Of a DNA stretch of 39,102 nt, positions 30,951 to 38,307 are shown in pieces. The stretch is from Bacillus sp. AFS037270 (GTDB lineage Bacteria; Bacillota; Bacilli; Bacillales_B; DSM-18226): positions 70,810 through 109,911 of the forward strand of contig NZ_NUNF01000028.1 in assembly GCF_002585305.1 (NCBI RefSeq), read 5' to 3'. The stretch's first letter is position 1. Every line of letters begins with the position of its first letter. A program made the translations under genes and the position numbers. Under the pieces are notes generated by a model, which was given only the letters and a program-made list of their open reading frames with translations, made no database searches and was not told where the DNA came from.

Positions 30951-31379
30951 AGGATTCTTCACTTTAATTTTTGGTTTACTTTGCATTTTTTCCTTGAATT
31001 CTTTAAGCAGTTCCGGTCCTTTGAACCCCTTTTCAATCAGGCTGTCTAGCAATAGCTCAGAATAATCACTCTTATTCCGGCGCAACTGGCCTTGAAACAG
31101 GACGCTTATATGTTTTTCGAATTTAATCAGCGAGCAAATCTTGGTTTGAAAATAGGCAGGGGCGTTCTCTTTCTTGGTGATAACCGCTTCAATGATGATA
31201 TCACGGTCCTCCTCGGAGATTTTTTTAAAATAATCATAGAGGGACAGGTCTGTATAAGCTTCAAGCAGCCAGGTGGAGTGTTCGTCTTCTTTGTTCAAAA
31301 TTAAGCCATCCACTAATGGGATTTCCACTGAATTTCCATCATCCACTACATCCAATGAGTATAATTTAAAAGATTTCAT
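30948..31379 (-). CDS. ywpF: YwpF-like protein
   Basis: A 143-residue soluble protein matching the YwpF family by position (next to ssb, divergent) and by its N-terminus, MKSFKLYSLDVV. No catalytic motif is visible and the family role is not established. The ATG at 31379 has ATAGGAGGTAG upstream. A sigma-A-type promoter with TATAAT (31406-31411, minus strand) is preceded by two TGTCGAA heptamers, matches to the Spo0A box. Confidence 0.85.
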   Translation of the reverse strand: MKSFKLYSLDVVDDGNSVEIPLVDGLILNKEDEHSTWLLEAYTDLSLYDYFKKISEEDRDIIIEAVITKKENAPAYFQTKICSLIKFEKHISVLFQGQLRRNKSDYSELLLDSLIEKGFKGPELLKEFKEKMQSKPKIKVKNP

Positions 31380-31405
31380 CGCTACCTCCTATATCATTTT
31401 TCCTA

Positions 31406-31454
31406 ATTATAACATATGTCGTGAGAAAGCAAATGTCGAAAAGTTTTTGTCGAA
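31406..31454 (-). promoter_or_regulatory. ywpF promoter with two adjacent Spo0A-box-like sites
   Basis: Minus strand: -35 TTTGCT (31428-31433), 16-bp spacer, -10 TATAAT (31406-31411). TGTCGAA lies at 31434-31440 and 31448-31454 on the plus strand, directly upstream of the -35. TGTCGAA is the Spo0A box, but single copies occur by chance in a window this size. Confidence 0.4.
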
Positions 31455-31565
31455 ACTTGGTTAATCTTGGTTAACAGGGAAAAACGGGTAGATGAATGAC
31501 GAAAACAGGGAGGATAAATTGAAATTCATGACAAAAACAGTCCTGATAATTGACTTATCGCCATT

Positions 31566-31594
31566 TTACACCAGTGTAACAAAAGCGCTATGAT
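31566..31594 (+). promoter_or_regulatory. sigma-A-type promoter of ssb with palindromic operator over the -35
   Basis: -35 TTACAC (31566-31571), 17-bp spacer, -10 TATGAT (31589-31594). The -35 is one half of the palindrome TTACACCAGTGTAA (31566-31579), a likely binding site for an unidentified regulator. Confidence 0.5.
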
Positions 31595-31624
31595 AAAGCC
31601 ATCAAATGGTGAAGGAGTGAAAGC

Positions 31625-31999
31625 ATGATCAATCAAGTCACACTTGTCGGCCGGTTAACCCGAGATCCAGAATTAAGAAAGACGACGGATGGAACGGCTG
31701 TGGCGCAAATTACGCTTGCTGTGAATCGCCCGTTTCGTAATCATAATGGCGAGTTTGAGACGGACTTTGTTCAGTGTACAATCTGGCGGAGGGCGGCAGA
31801 AAACACCTGCCAATACTGTCGAAAAGGAGCGGTGGTAGGAATTACCGGCAGACTGCAATCGCGCAATTACGATAATAAGGAGGGGAAAAGGGTATATGTC
31901 ACGGAAGTAGTGGCGGAAACCATCCGTTTCCTAAGTGCCAAGCCGCACGATGTGGTACCGGAACCAAAAAAGGAGGAGACAGCCGTTGGGATTTCATGA
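31625..31999 (+). CDS. ssb: single-stranded DNA-binding protein
   Basis: A 124-residue OB-fold protein that coats single-stranded DNA in replication, repair or competence. MINQVTLVGRLTRDPELR and the middle FVQCTIWRRAAENTCQY and GITGRLQSR are typical. It is shorter than the main SSB and lacks its long Gly-rich tail and the DDDIPF tip, and its neighbour is ywpF, so it resembles SsbB (YwpH), the competence-linked paralogue. The ATG has AAGGAGTGA upstream. The next gene overlaps its end. Confidence 0.9.
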   Translation: MINQVTLVGRLTRDPELRKTTDGTAVAQITLAVNRPFRNHNGEFETDFVQCTIWRRAAENTCQYCRKGAVVGITGRLQSRNYDNKEGKRVYVTEVVAETIRFLSAKPHDVVPEPKKEETAVGIS

Positions 32000-32210
32000 G
32001 GACGACCTTAACAATCTAGAGCAGCTGCTTGAGAGTTTAATTAAGATGGTTGGTAAGGCCAATAAAAATGTGGACAGCCTGCAAGTCCGGGTCCGTCAGT
32101 TAGAATGTCTGATTCGGGAACAGCAGTATATCATCAAGGAACGAGACCCCCTAGTAATCTACCCAAGGCATCATCACCATTCTCCTGAAAAATTTTCATT
32201 ACATCTTTGA
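31986..32210 (+). CDS. 74-residue coiled-coil protein overlapping ssb, unknown
   Basis: A small protein starting TTG at 31986, inside the ssb end, with AAGGAGGAG just upstream: a translationally coupled pair. Residues about 7-50 form an amphipathic helix (LNNLEQLLESLIKMVGKANK), probably a coiled coil; the C-terminus has HHHH. No family is recognised. Because of the coupling, a role with the SSB protein is possible, but this is only inference. Confidence 0.6.
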   Translation: MGFHEDDLNNLEQLLESLIKMVGKANKNVDSLQVRVRQLECLIREQQYIIKERDPLVIYPRHHHHSPEKFSLHL

Positions 32211-32326
32211 CCTACAATTGATTGAAATTTACCCTTTGGGGCTCGTGTAACAGCGAGTTTAAAATATAAATTCATTTTCCCTTAGTATAAAGAATCAACC
32301 ATTTCCCCGATGTATCCCCATTTTTC

Positions 32327-32354
32327 CGGCATCTTTTATGATGCCGATTTTTTT
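32327..32354 (+). terminator. intrinsic terminator of ssb and the overlapping gene
   Basis: CGGCATC pairs with GATGCCG across 6 bases, followed by ATTTTTTT. Confidence 0.85.
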
Positions 32355-32433
32355 ATAATTTTTCTGAATAATAAAATGTATAGAATTCAGCGGTCAGGGC
32401 AAACTAGTTGAAAAACCCCCCTGTTTTTTTAAA

Positions 32434-32468
32434 AAAAAAGCCGCTGAACTTGTATCAGCGGCTTTTTT
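32434..32468. terminator. bidirectional terminator downstream of the XRE regulator
   Basis: AAAAAAGCCGCTGA pairs perfectly with TCAGCGGCTTTTTT across 7 bases. Confidence 0.9.
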
Positions 32469-32472
32469 AGTG

Positions 32473-32886
32473 TTACATTTTGTCTTTATGCTTCTTATTT
32501 ACTTTTATAAACGTAGTAATGGCGTCGGAATAGAAACCTTTGCGTTTAGGGTGCATGAGGTGGAGCTCGAGAAGTGCCTTTTTTAAATCAGGCTCATCCT
32601 GCAAAAGCTGAAGAATCATGCCAACATCCGGATCCTCGAGTTTTTCCTTTAACACAAACCCAGGCGCCTCTACATTTGGCAGGAGCTGATTGAGTTCATC
32701 TACTAGATACTCTTTTTCCACCTTATAGATTTCCGCAAATCGTATGACTGTTTGGTAGTTGGGAATCGCTTTACCTGTTTCGTAACGACTAATCGTTGAT
32801 CGGTGCATTTTCATCATGTCTGCCAGTGTTTCATGCGACCAGTTTTGTTTATCACGCAGTTCCCTTAATTTTTCAGATAAAGCCAT
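32473..32886 (-). CDS. XRE-family helix-turn-helix transcriptional regulator
   Basis: A 137-residue protein. Residues 1-60 form an XRE/Cro-type helix-turn-helix (LRELRDKQNWSHETLADMM, STISRYETGKAIP). The C-terminal half is helical and may dimerise or sense a ligand; no known domain is recognised. The ATG at 32886 is chosen, with GGTGA five bases upstream; a GTG at 32895 is possible. It is divergent from the unknown gene at 33104, which it might control. Confidence 0.85.
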   Translation of the reverse strand: MALSEKLRELRDKQNWSHETLADMMKMHRSTISRYETGKAIPNYQTVIRFAEIYKVEKEYLVDELNQLLPNVEAPGFVLKEKLEDPDVGMILQLLQDEPDLKKALLELHLMHPKRKGFYSDAITTFIKVNKKHKDKM

Positions 32887-33103
32887 CTCTTTCACCGCTG
32901 TAAAAACAATTCATGTTTTTAACTTAACGGTTTAATAGTTTGAAAAACTGTGATGTGAACGTTGTGCACATTTATTAACGTGGAAATCATGAACAAATGG
33001 GGAAATTTGATGTTTTTTGAAAGGGGGACTGCAGGAATAAAGGATATTATTGTCGAATAATAAAAGCTGGTGTAAATAATTGTCATTACTGGGGGTTTTG
33101 TGT

Positions 33104-33535
33104 TTGGAGAATAATAGCAAATTGATGTTTATTGGGGAAATTATTAATAACCAAGAAATACGGATTACGAGGAAACCGAGCATTTACGATGTATTCTTAT
33201 TATCAGAAAAGTCATTCTCAACCTTCCCATCATCTATGAACCTTTCCTATCAATCAGTCCCACTAGAAGAACAAGCAAATATTTCGATCCATATTAATTG
33301 TTACCATATCATACTCTCCTACCAGCACAATTCCTTGCAAATAGCAGAAAGCAGCAAAATTCTTACGGAAGAAGAAGTTATAGAAGTATTCACCAACTTT
33401 ATTGTAAAGAAAGGGGACAGGAGTACCTATTTAGGGACCTCACCCTATTGCAAAAAACGGCCGCGAAAAAAGAAAAAAGAGCGCATCCTTGCCGTAGAAA
33501 AGAAATTAGAAGCAAGCCGGTGCCTGTCACCGTAA
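33104..33535 (+). CDS. protein of unknown function, C-terminus ending in a family A repeat
   Basis: About 143 residues, no membrane helix, with a basic cluster near the end (CKKRPRKKKKER). I recognise no family. The TTG at 33104 is chosen because GGGGG lies eight bases upstream; TTG at 33080 or 33098 is possible. The final codons and the stop lie inside the repeat core GGTGCCTGTCACC (33519-33531), so the insertion may have changed the original C-terminus. A perfect Spo0A-box-like TTGTCGAA (33050-33057) lies within ATTATT-GTCG-AATAAT upstream. Confidence 0.5.
   Translation: MENNSKLMFIGEIINNQEIRITRKPSIYDVFLLSEKSFSTFPSSMNLSYQSVPLEEQANISIHINCYHIILSYQHNSLQIAESSKILTEEEVIEVFTNFIVKKGDRSTYLGTSPYCKKRPRKKKKERILAVEKKLEASRCLSP
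33519..33531. repeat. repeat family A core at the end of the 33104 gene
   Basis: GGTGCCTGTCACC, embedded in CCGGTGCCTGTCACCG. It supplies the stop codon of the gene. Confidence 0.7.
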
Positions 33536-33677
33536 ATGGTATTTTCACTGTATTTAACTATATTAAACTATTGAATTTGATAATATACCCACGTTGCCCA
33601 AAAGTTGACACTGTTATGCCACAGATTAGACAACTTTTATAGAAATAAGACAAATTGTGATACACTTTTATTCTTTC

Positions 33678-33710
33678 TGTAACATGACTGTTACATTAGT
33701 CTGGTATAAA
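33678..33710 (+). promoter_or_regulatory. WalR box and -10 element of the 3D-domain gene
   Basis: TGTAAC-ATGAC-TGTTAC (33678-33694) is a perfect direct repeat of the WalR (YycF) consensus TGTWAH-N5-TGTWAH. A -10 TATAAA follows at 33705-33710, without a good -35, which fits an activated promoter. Confidence 0.75.
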
Positions 33711-33736
33711 TATAGTAACTAAGGAGGGAGAAGCGT

Positions 33737-34903
33737 ATGCCAACGACAAAAAAGCGTATAATTCTCGTGTTACTTACAACTATGTTATGTGTATCAGGTT
33801 CAATGGTTACATATGCACAAACAAACACTGAAGCGCTACATAACGCCGAAGCCCAGCTGGAGCAGAAGCAACAAGTAGTAGAACAAAAAGTACAAGAACA
33901 ACAAACGGTTAATAAAGAAATAGAAAATATTCAAGCAGAATTAACATCCCTTGCCGATGAAATTGCTAAGAACAGAGATGCAATGGCAAAGACACAGGAA
34001 AAAATCGATGCAACCAATAAGTTAATCGAAGAGAAAAAGGCAGAAATTGTTGTGATTGAGGATAAAATGCTTGCTCGGGAAGATGTGATGAAAAAGCGGG
34101 CAGTAGCAATGCAGCAAAACAGCAATGTCAATTTAATGATTAACATATTCTTTGAATCTAACAGTATCACAGATTTTATCCAGCGTGCTAGTGCAGCATC
34201 AGAATTAATTGATGCAGACAAAGATATTTTGACAGCGCAGCAAGAGGATCTAAAACAAATCGAAGAAGATAAAGCCGTAATTGACCGTCAAGAGAAGGTT
34301 TTAGAAGAAGATCAGAAAGCGCTTGCAGACCAACAGGCCCAGCTTGATCAAAATATACAAAAAAGACAACAATCTTTAACCGTTATGCAACAGAAATTCG
34401 CGCAAATTTCTCAGCAGGTAGCAGTAGCTCAGCAGGAAAAAGCGGGAATTGAGTCACAAATGAAGAACCTTCAAGCAGCGATCCAACAAGAGCAGGCACA
34501 GGCACAAGCTCGTGCGGCCGCAGCTGCTGCCGCAGCAAAATCAAGCGCAGCAACAGCTAGACCGGCGGCGGCTCCAGTAAAAAATAGCGGAGCTTCACAA
34601 GGTGTTGCGCAAGGTAAAGAAATATATGTGACGGCAACTGCGTATACTCCCGATTGTGCGGGCTGCTCAGGACGTACAGCTACGGGTCTTAATGTTAAAG
34701 CGAATCCAAATATGAAAGTAATTGCGGTAGACCCAAGAATTATTCCTCTTGGAAGCAGAGTTTGGGTAGAAGGCTATGGCCAAGCGATTGCTGGTGACAC
34801 AGGTGGTGCCATTAAGGGCCACAGAATCGATATTTTAATGCCAACAAAAGCACAAGCCTTGGCTTTTGGAAGAAAAACCGTAAAAGTCATCATCTTAAAT
34901 TAG
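33737..34903 (+). CDS. secreted coiled-coil/3D-domain cell wall protein
   Basis: A 388-residue secreted protein. Signal peptide 1-27 (ending TYA), long coiled coil (about 30-255) of the PcsB/CwlO type, Ala/Pro-rich linker (about 255-292), then a C-terminal 3D domain (about 297-388) with its aspartates in AVDPRIIPLGS, AGDTGG and RIDILMP. 3D domains occur in lytic transglycosylase-related wall enzymes such as YocH; the coiled coil resembles the autoregulatory part of CwlO. It probably remodels peptidoglycan. A WalR box upstream agrees with control by the WalKR cell-wall system. ATG at 33737 has AAGGAGGGAG upstream. Confidence 0.88.
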   Translation: MPTTKKRIILVLLTTMLCVSGSMVTYAQTNTEALHNAEAQLEQKQQVVEQKVQEQQTVNKEIENIQAELTSLADEIAKNRDAMAKTQEKIDATNKLIEEKKAEIVVIEDKMLAREDVMKKRAVAMQQNSNVNLMINIFFESNSITDFIQRASAASELIDADKDILTAQQEDLKQIEEDKAVIDRQEKVLEEDQKALADQQAQLDQNIQKRQQSLTVMQQKFAQISQQVAVAQQEKAGIESQMKNLQAAIQQEQAQAQARAAAAAAAAKSSAATARPAAAPVKNSGASQGVAQGKEIYVTATAYTPDCAGCSGRTATGLNVKANPNMKVIAVDPRIIPLGSRVWVEGYGQAIAGDTGGAIKGHRIDILMPTKAQALAFGRKTVKVIILN

Positions 34904-34981
34904 TTTGTGAAAGAGCTAGTTTCCTAGAACCTAGCTTACTAGCTGAAGCTTAAAAATTTATTAATAATATTTCAATACCCG

Positions 34982-35017
34982 GAGACCTAACAAATAAAAC
35001 TGTTAGGTCTCTTTTTT
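34982..35017 (+). terminator. intrinsic terminator of the 3D-domain gene
   Basis: GAGACCTAACA pairs perfectly with TGTTAGGTCTC, followed by TTTTTT. Confidence 0.92.
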
Positions 35018-35028
35018 ACGGGAGAAAT

Positions 35029-35041
35029 GGTGCCTGTCACC
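35029..35041. repeat. repeat family A core downstream of the 3D-domain gene
   Basis: GGTGCCTGTCACC, 12 bases after the terminator T-run. Confidence 0.7.
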
Positions 35042-35094
35042 ATTATTGGTGTGTGCACTGGATTTATGGTAATATTCACCGAGTTTCATATGGA

Positions 35095-35313
35095 TTAGTT
35101 TTGCTCACTGTCACTTTCCTTAGGAAGCGTGGTTTGGTTACCTTTATTGATGATTTTAGAGACAATCGTGCCGTTATCACCAATATTTATATTGCTGCCA
35201 ATGATGGTAGAGTTGGCTGTATGGCTATTTTGATAGGTGGGCCCATAATTAATGTTGGCATTATTAGAAAGATTGTCCACGATAAAATTAGTGATATTGA
35301 TGAAGAATTTCAT
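35095..35313 (-). CDS. GerPA/GerPF-like spore germination protein
   Basis: A 72-residue protein. The pattern FINITNFIVDNLSNNANINYG, PTYQNSHTANS, then GDNG resembles small spore germination proteins of the GerPA/GerPF family, which are spore-associated and help germinants pass the coat. The assignment is by pattern only. The ATG at 35313 has only a weak GGTG site. It stands alone, not in a gerP operon. Confidence 0.6.
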   Translation of the reverse strand: MKFFINITNFIVDNLSNNANINYGPTYQNSHTANSTIIGSNINIGDNGTIVSKIINKGNQTTLPKESDSEQN

Positions 35314-35492
35314 ATTTTTTCACCGTCCTAATTCATCTTATTGCCTGCTCACCACAATGATTGTCCAAATACCTAAAAGAAGAATGGTAAGACCTATTTA
35401 ATTTTTGTAAAAAACGAAGTAAGAACTACTTGGTTGTGATTGACCCGACAAAATGGACCTATGTATCAAATGCCTATAGAAATAAAATAACT

Positions 35493-35519
35493 AAAGACCT
35501 GCGGCTTCAGCAGGTCTTT
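35493..35519. terminator. bidirectional terminator after the amidase gene
   Basis: AAAGACCTGC pairs with GCAGGTCTTT across 7 bases. Confidence 0.85.
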
Positions 35520-35566
35520 TCTCTATCTATCAGCCTTCCAACAAGCTGACAGTATATAATTCCTCC

Positions 35567-36571
35567 CTAAAACATAACCGACCAGGTTTTAGGACCGACA
35601 ATTCCATCCGCTGCTAAACCATGGCTCTTTTGATAAGCCTTTACGGCTGCTTCAGTTTTAGGACCGAAAATCCCATCTGGGGCTACTCCAACTCTTTTTT
35701 GAATCAGTTTTATATTCACGGCATCGTTTGAGCCCCTTTTAATGAGGTGACCTGGAAAAGGACGGTTTGCCGCCGCAGTCCCCGCTGCTTCAAGTTTGGC
35801 CTTCGTCTTCGGACCGATAATTCCATCGACAGCAAGCCCATGCTTTGCTTGAAACGATCTTACTGCAGCCTCTGTTTCTTTTCCGAAATCACCGTCTGCC
35901 CCATATTTCGGGAGCTTTTCCCCAGCTTTGATCAGGTACTGTTGCAGTTTTTTTACATCAGGCCCATTATCGCCTAAGTTTAACAGATTGGGGCTTGAAG
36001 TGGTTCTTGATGTGGCTTTCGATGTGGTTCTCGATGTGGATGATGGTACTTCCGTATGTGCAGCGGCAACAAGGGTAGGATGAAGGGTATCATAATTGAT
36101 TGCCCGGCTAACAAACTCGTCTCTGTTGATCGATGTTCCAGGGCACGTCTTACTAGCATGCTCGCGGTGGAACATAATTTTAGCCCCGCAGGCAGTCACA
36201 AGATAATGCTGCAATTTTAACATTGAATTCAGCTGGGCGCCTTCTAGTACATCATGGCCGATATCAAAGTTACCTAACATCTCGGTCATAAATGCCCCTT
36301 CATTGTAGCCTGCGATACCTGCAGGTGTTTCATTAAAAGGTCTGCCAGTGACAAATAAACCATCTGGCATGAGTGTGACATGTTGTCCAATGTCATCCCA
36401 ACCACGCGTGTTAACATGGTAATTCCTCATAGATTGTTGTAATTGGAGATGGTTCTTGCCGTTAAAATCATTATGACTAGGTTCCCAAGTGTGATGTACC
36501 TGAGTATATTTGTACTTCCTGCCCTTTAACCTTTGAATAACTTGGTCAACCGTGAGAATTTCAAATGCCAT
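35567..36571 (-). CDS. N-acetylmuramoyl-L-alanine amidase (PGRP/Amidase_2) with two peptidoglycan-binding domains
   Basis: A 334-residue enzyme. Residues 1-160 form a zinc amidase of the PGRP/T7-lysozyme type with His26, His134, Lys140 and Cys142 (HREHASKTCPG), cleaving between MurNAc and L-Ala. A Ser/Thr-rich linker (about 175-190, encoded by short tandem repeats) leads to two PG_binding_1 domains (about 197-255 and 270-334), each with a GDFGKETEAAV / GIFGPKTEAAV motif. There is no signal peptide, as in prophage endolysins or autolysins released by lysis. ATG at 36571 has AAAGGAGTG upstream. No phage genes are nearby. Confidence 0.9.
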   Translation of the reverse strand: MAFEILTVDQVIQRLKGRKYKYTQVHHTWEPSHNDFNGKNHLQLQQSMRNYHVNTRGWDDIGQHVTLMPDGLFVTGRPFNETPAGIAGYNEGAFMTEMLGNFDIGHDVLEGAQLNSMLKLQHYLVTACGAKIMFHREHASKTCPGTSINRDEFVSRAINYDTLHPTLVAAAHTEVPSSTSRTTSKATSRTTSSPNLLNLGDNGPDVKKLQQYLIKAGEKLPKYGADGDFGKETEAAVRSFQAKHGLAVDGIIGPKTKAKLEAAGTAAANRPFPGHLIKRGSNDAVNIKLIQKRVGVAPDGIFGPKTEAAVKAYQKSHGLAADGIVGPKTWSVMF

Positions 36572-36671
36572 TTGTTTTCCACTCCTTTAATCAACATATG
36601 TTAAACTATGCAATTTTGAGTGGGCGGTGCATGGCTACCTGGCAACCACAGGAGAATGCTTGGTCAAATGG

Positions 36672-36805
36672 GCAAAAAAAATCCAGCCGACGAGCAGCTG
36701 GATCCAAAAAATATATTAAAAGGGGGTCATTTATGAAAAAGAGGTAAAATCAATTTCATAGGTTTATCTTACACCCCATAGATGAACAAACTATGAACAA
36801 ATCAT
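36672..36805 (-). ncRNA. candidate small RNA 2 with CCCCCUUU seed (paralogue of 20470-20573)
   Basis: Read on the minus strand: tandem TTTGTTCATAGTTTGTTCA (complement of 36784-36805), -35-like TAGTTT, 16-base spacer, -10 TAAGAT (36766-36771), C-rich GACCCCCTTTTAA (CCCCC at 36722-36726), then the terminator ATCCAGC / GCTGGAT (36681-36703) with eight T. The predicted RNA is about 88 nt from near 36759. The distance from the direct repeat to the -10 is 12 bases in both loci, while the terminator stem sequences differ. A plus-strand mini-frame (ATGAAAAAGAGGTAA near 36733) is not conserved. Confidence 0.5.
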
Positions 36806-36964
36806 TAAGCTTATATAAAAATATTAGAAGGATGCGCGAATTGGTTCAGGAGAAGGAATTTAGCCAGCAACTTGGTTAATGAAAAATAGTATTGATTCTT
36901 ACTGCATTGACTGCTTGAAGTGACACCTAAGATTGTAACTATAACTTTATTTTATCAACAACGG

Positions 36965-36994
36965 ACCGGCTGCACTCAGCTGGTTTTTCTTTTT
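36965..36994 (+). terminator. intrinsic terminator upstream of pbuE
   Basis: ACCGGCTG pairs with CAGCTGGT (one G-U), followed by TTTTCTTTTT. It ends no recognised gene, so a short transcript may come from the 36806-36960 region, in which I see no gene. Confidence 0.65.
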
Positions 36995-37025
36995 AGATAT
37001 AGAAAAAAAGTTCTTGCATTAAGAA

Positions 37026-37056
37026 TATAATAGAGGTTACTATTGTGGTAGTAACC
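37026..37056 (+). promoter_or_regulatory. pbuE-deoD promoter -10 with inverted-repeat operator
   Basis: TATAAT (37026-37031) is followed by the perfect 8-bp inverted repeat GGTTACTA-TTGTGG-TAGTAACC (37035-37056), covering the expected transcription start. The -35 is poor. A dimeric repressor of the TetR, MarR or HxlR kind is plausible. No purine riboswitch sequence is present. Confidence 0.55.
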
Positions 37057-37090
37057 AATTGATAATTTCGTGAAAGGTAGGTTTGGTTAG

Positions 37091-38257
37091 TTGAATTTTA
37101 GAGTATATATTTTAGCCATTGTGTCTTTTGTAGTAGGGATGGCGGAATTAATTGTCGGCGGAATTTTAGACATTGTTTCGAGCGGGCTAGGCGTTTCTGT
37201 TAGTAAAGCCGGTGAACTAATCACCATCTATTCACTTGTTTTTGCGATTTCGTCTCCGGTCCTGTTAACGTTAACCGCTAAGGTGGAAAGGAAACGATTA
37301 GCGCTTATCACATTAAGCCTGTTTTTTGTGGGGAATCTTGTGGCCTTTTTAAGTCCCAACTTTCTTGTGCTTTTCCTATCAAGGATGATCTCAGCTGCAT
37401 GTGGATCATTATTAGTTGTCCTATGTGTAACCATTGGATCTAGTATTGTCAAAGAGGAATATCGTGCACGAGCGATTGGGATCATCTTTATGGGAATCAG
37501 CGGTTCCTTAGTATTAGGGGTACCGGCGGGACTTATCGTAGGGAATCACTTCGGCTGGCGTTCACCATTCCTGTTCATTGCGATCCTTACACTTATTTCG
37601 ATGATTGGGGTTTATTTCTTTCTGGGAAAAATTGAACCCAAACCGGTTATCTCGCTTGGCAAGCAATTAAAGACTTTAAAAAATTCAAAGATTTTGTTTG
37701 CTCAATTAACATCTGTCTTGTTTTTAACGGGCCATTTAACACTGTATGCTTATCTGACGCCATTTCTAAAATCTACCTTACATTTAGATGCTGCATGGGT
37801 TAGTTTTTTTTATTTTATCTTTGGTATTTCTGCTGTCTTTGGCGGTGGTCTGGGCGGCTTTATGGCAGACAAGTGGGGTTCGAAGAAAAGTATATTGACC
37901 ATTGTGGTGATCTTTTGCCTTGTTATGTTTATCCTGCCAAAAGTAACTTTTTCTATCATTCTGTTTGTGATTGTGATGATGGTGTGGAGTATGTTAAGCT
38001 GGGCGATTACACCGGCGCAACAAAACTATTTAATTGAGACCTCACCGGAAACATCTGACATTCAACAAAGTTTAAATAATTCAGCTTTACATGTTGGAAT
38101 TGCTCTAGGATCCATTATTGGCGGTATGGTGATTAATCATTATTCCGTTCTATATAATGCCTCTATTGGCGGGATTTTTGTCTTCTTCGCCTTACTATGT
38201 GCCATTTTTTCAATTACACGAGGAAATGTGAGAAATAGAGAGGCTCAACAAATATAA
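37091..38257 (+). CDS. pbuE: MFS efflux pump, PbuE-like (purine base/nucleoside export)
   Basis: A 388-residue, 12-helix major facilitator (DHA1 group), the same length as Bacillus subtilis PbuE and matching it in remembered stretches such as [46 protein letters not shown] and SDIQQS. PbuE exports hypoxanthine, adenine and analogues. The TTG start at 37091 has AAAGGTAGG upstream. It is followed by deoD after 11 bases, so export and phosphorolysis of purines form one operon. The adenine riboswitch that controls pbuE in Bacillus subtilis is not seen; an inverted repeat lies at the promoter instead. Confidence 0.85.
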   Translation: MNFRVYILAIVSFVVGMAELIVGGILDIVSSGLGVSVSKAGELITIYSLVFAISSPVLLTLTAKVERKRLALITLSLFFVGNLVAFLSPNFLVLFLSRMISAACGSLLVVLCVTIGSSIVKEEYRARAIGIIFMGISGSLVLGVPAGLIVGNHFGWRSPFLFIAILTLISMIGVYFFLGKIEPKPVISLGKQLKTLKNSKILFAQLTSVLFLTGHLTLYAYLTPFLKSTLHLDAAWVSFFYFIFGISAVFGGGLGGFMADKWGSKKSILTIVVIFCLVMFILPKVTFSIILFVIVMMVWSMLSWAITPAQQNYLIETSPETSDIQQSLNNSALHVGIALGSIIGGMVINHYSVLYNASIGGIFVFFALLCAIFSITRGNVRNREAQQI

Positions 38258-38268
38258 AGGAGGTGAAC

Positions 38269-38301
38269 ATGATTACAGGGTCATACTATCTCTGTAATCA
38301 T
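38269..38301 (+). promoter_or_regulatory. perfect hairpin between the deoD Shine-Dalgarno site and the family start
   Basis: ATGATTACAG (38269-38278) and CTGTAATCAT (38292-38301) form a perfect 10-bp stem with a 13-nt loop. AAAGGAGGTGA (38256-38266) lies just before it and the family-conserved start ATG (38308) six bases after it. Confidence 0.6.
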
Positions 38302-38307
38302 GAGCAA

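Noticed and set aside
35567..36571. Prophage remnant around the amidase
   Set aside because: The enzyme resembles phage endolysins, but no holin, tail, integrase or other phage gene lies nearby.
36806..37090. Adenine riboswitch upstream of pbuE
   Set aside because: The conserved purine riboswitch core (TATA...GTTTCTACC...CCG pattern) was not found; an inverted repeat lies at the promoter instead.
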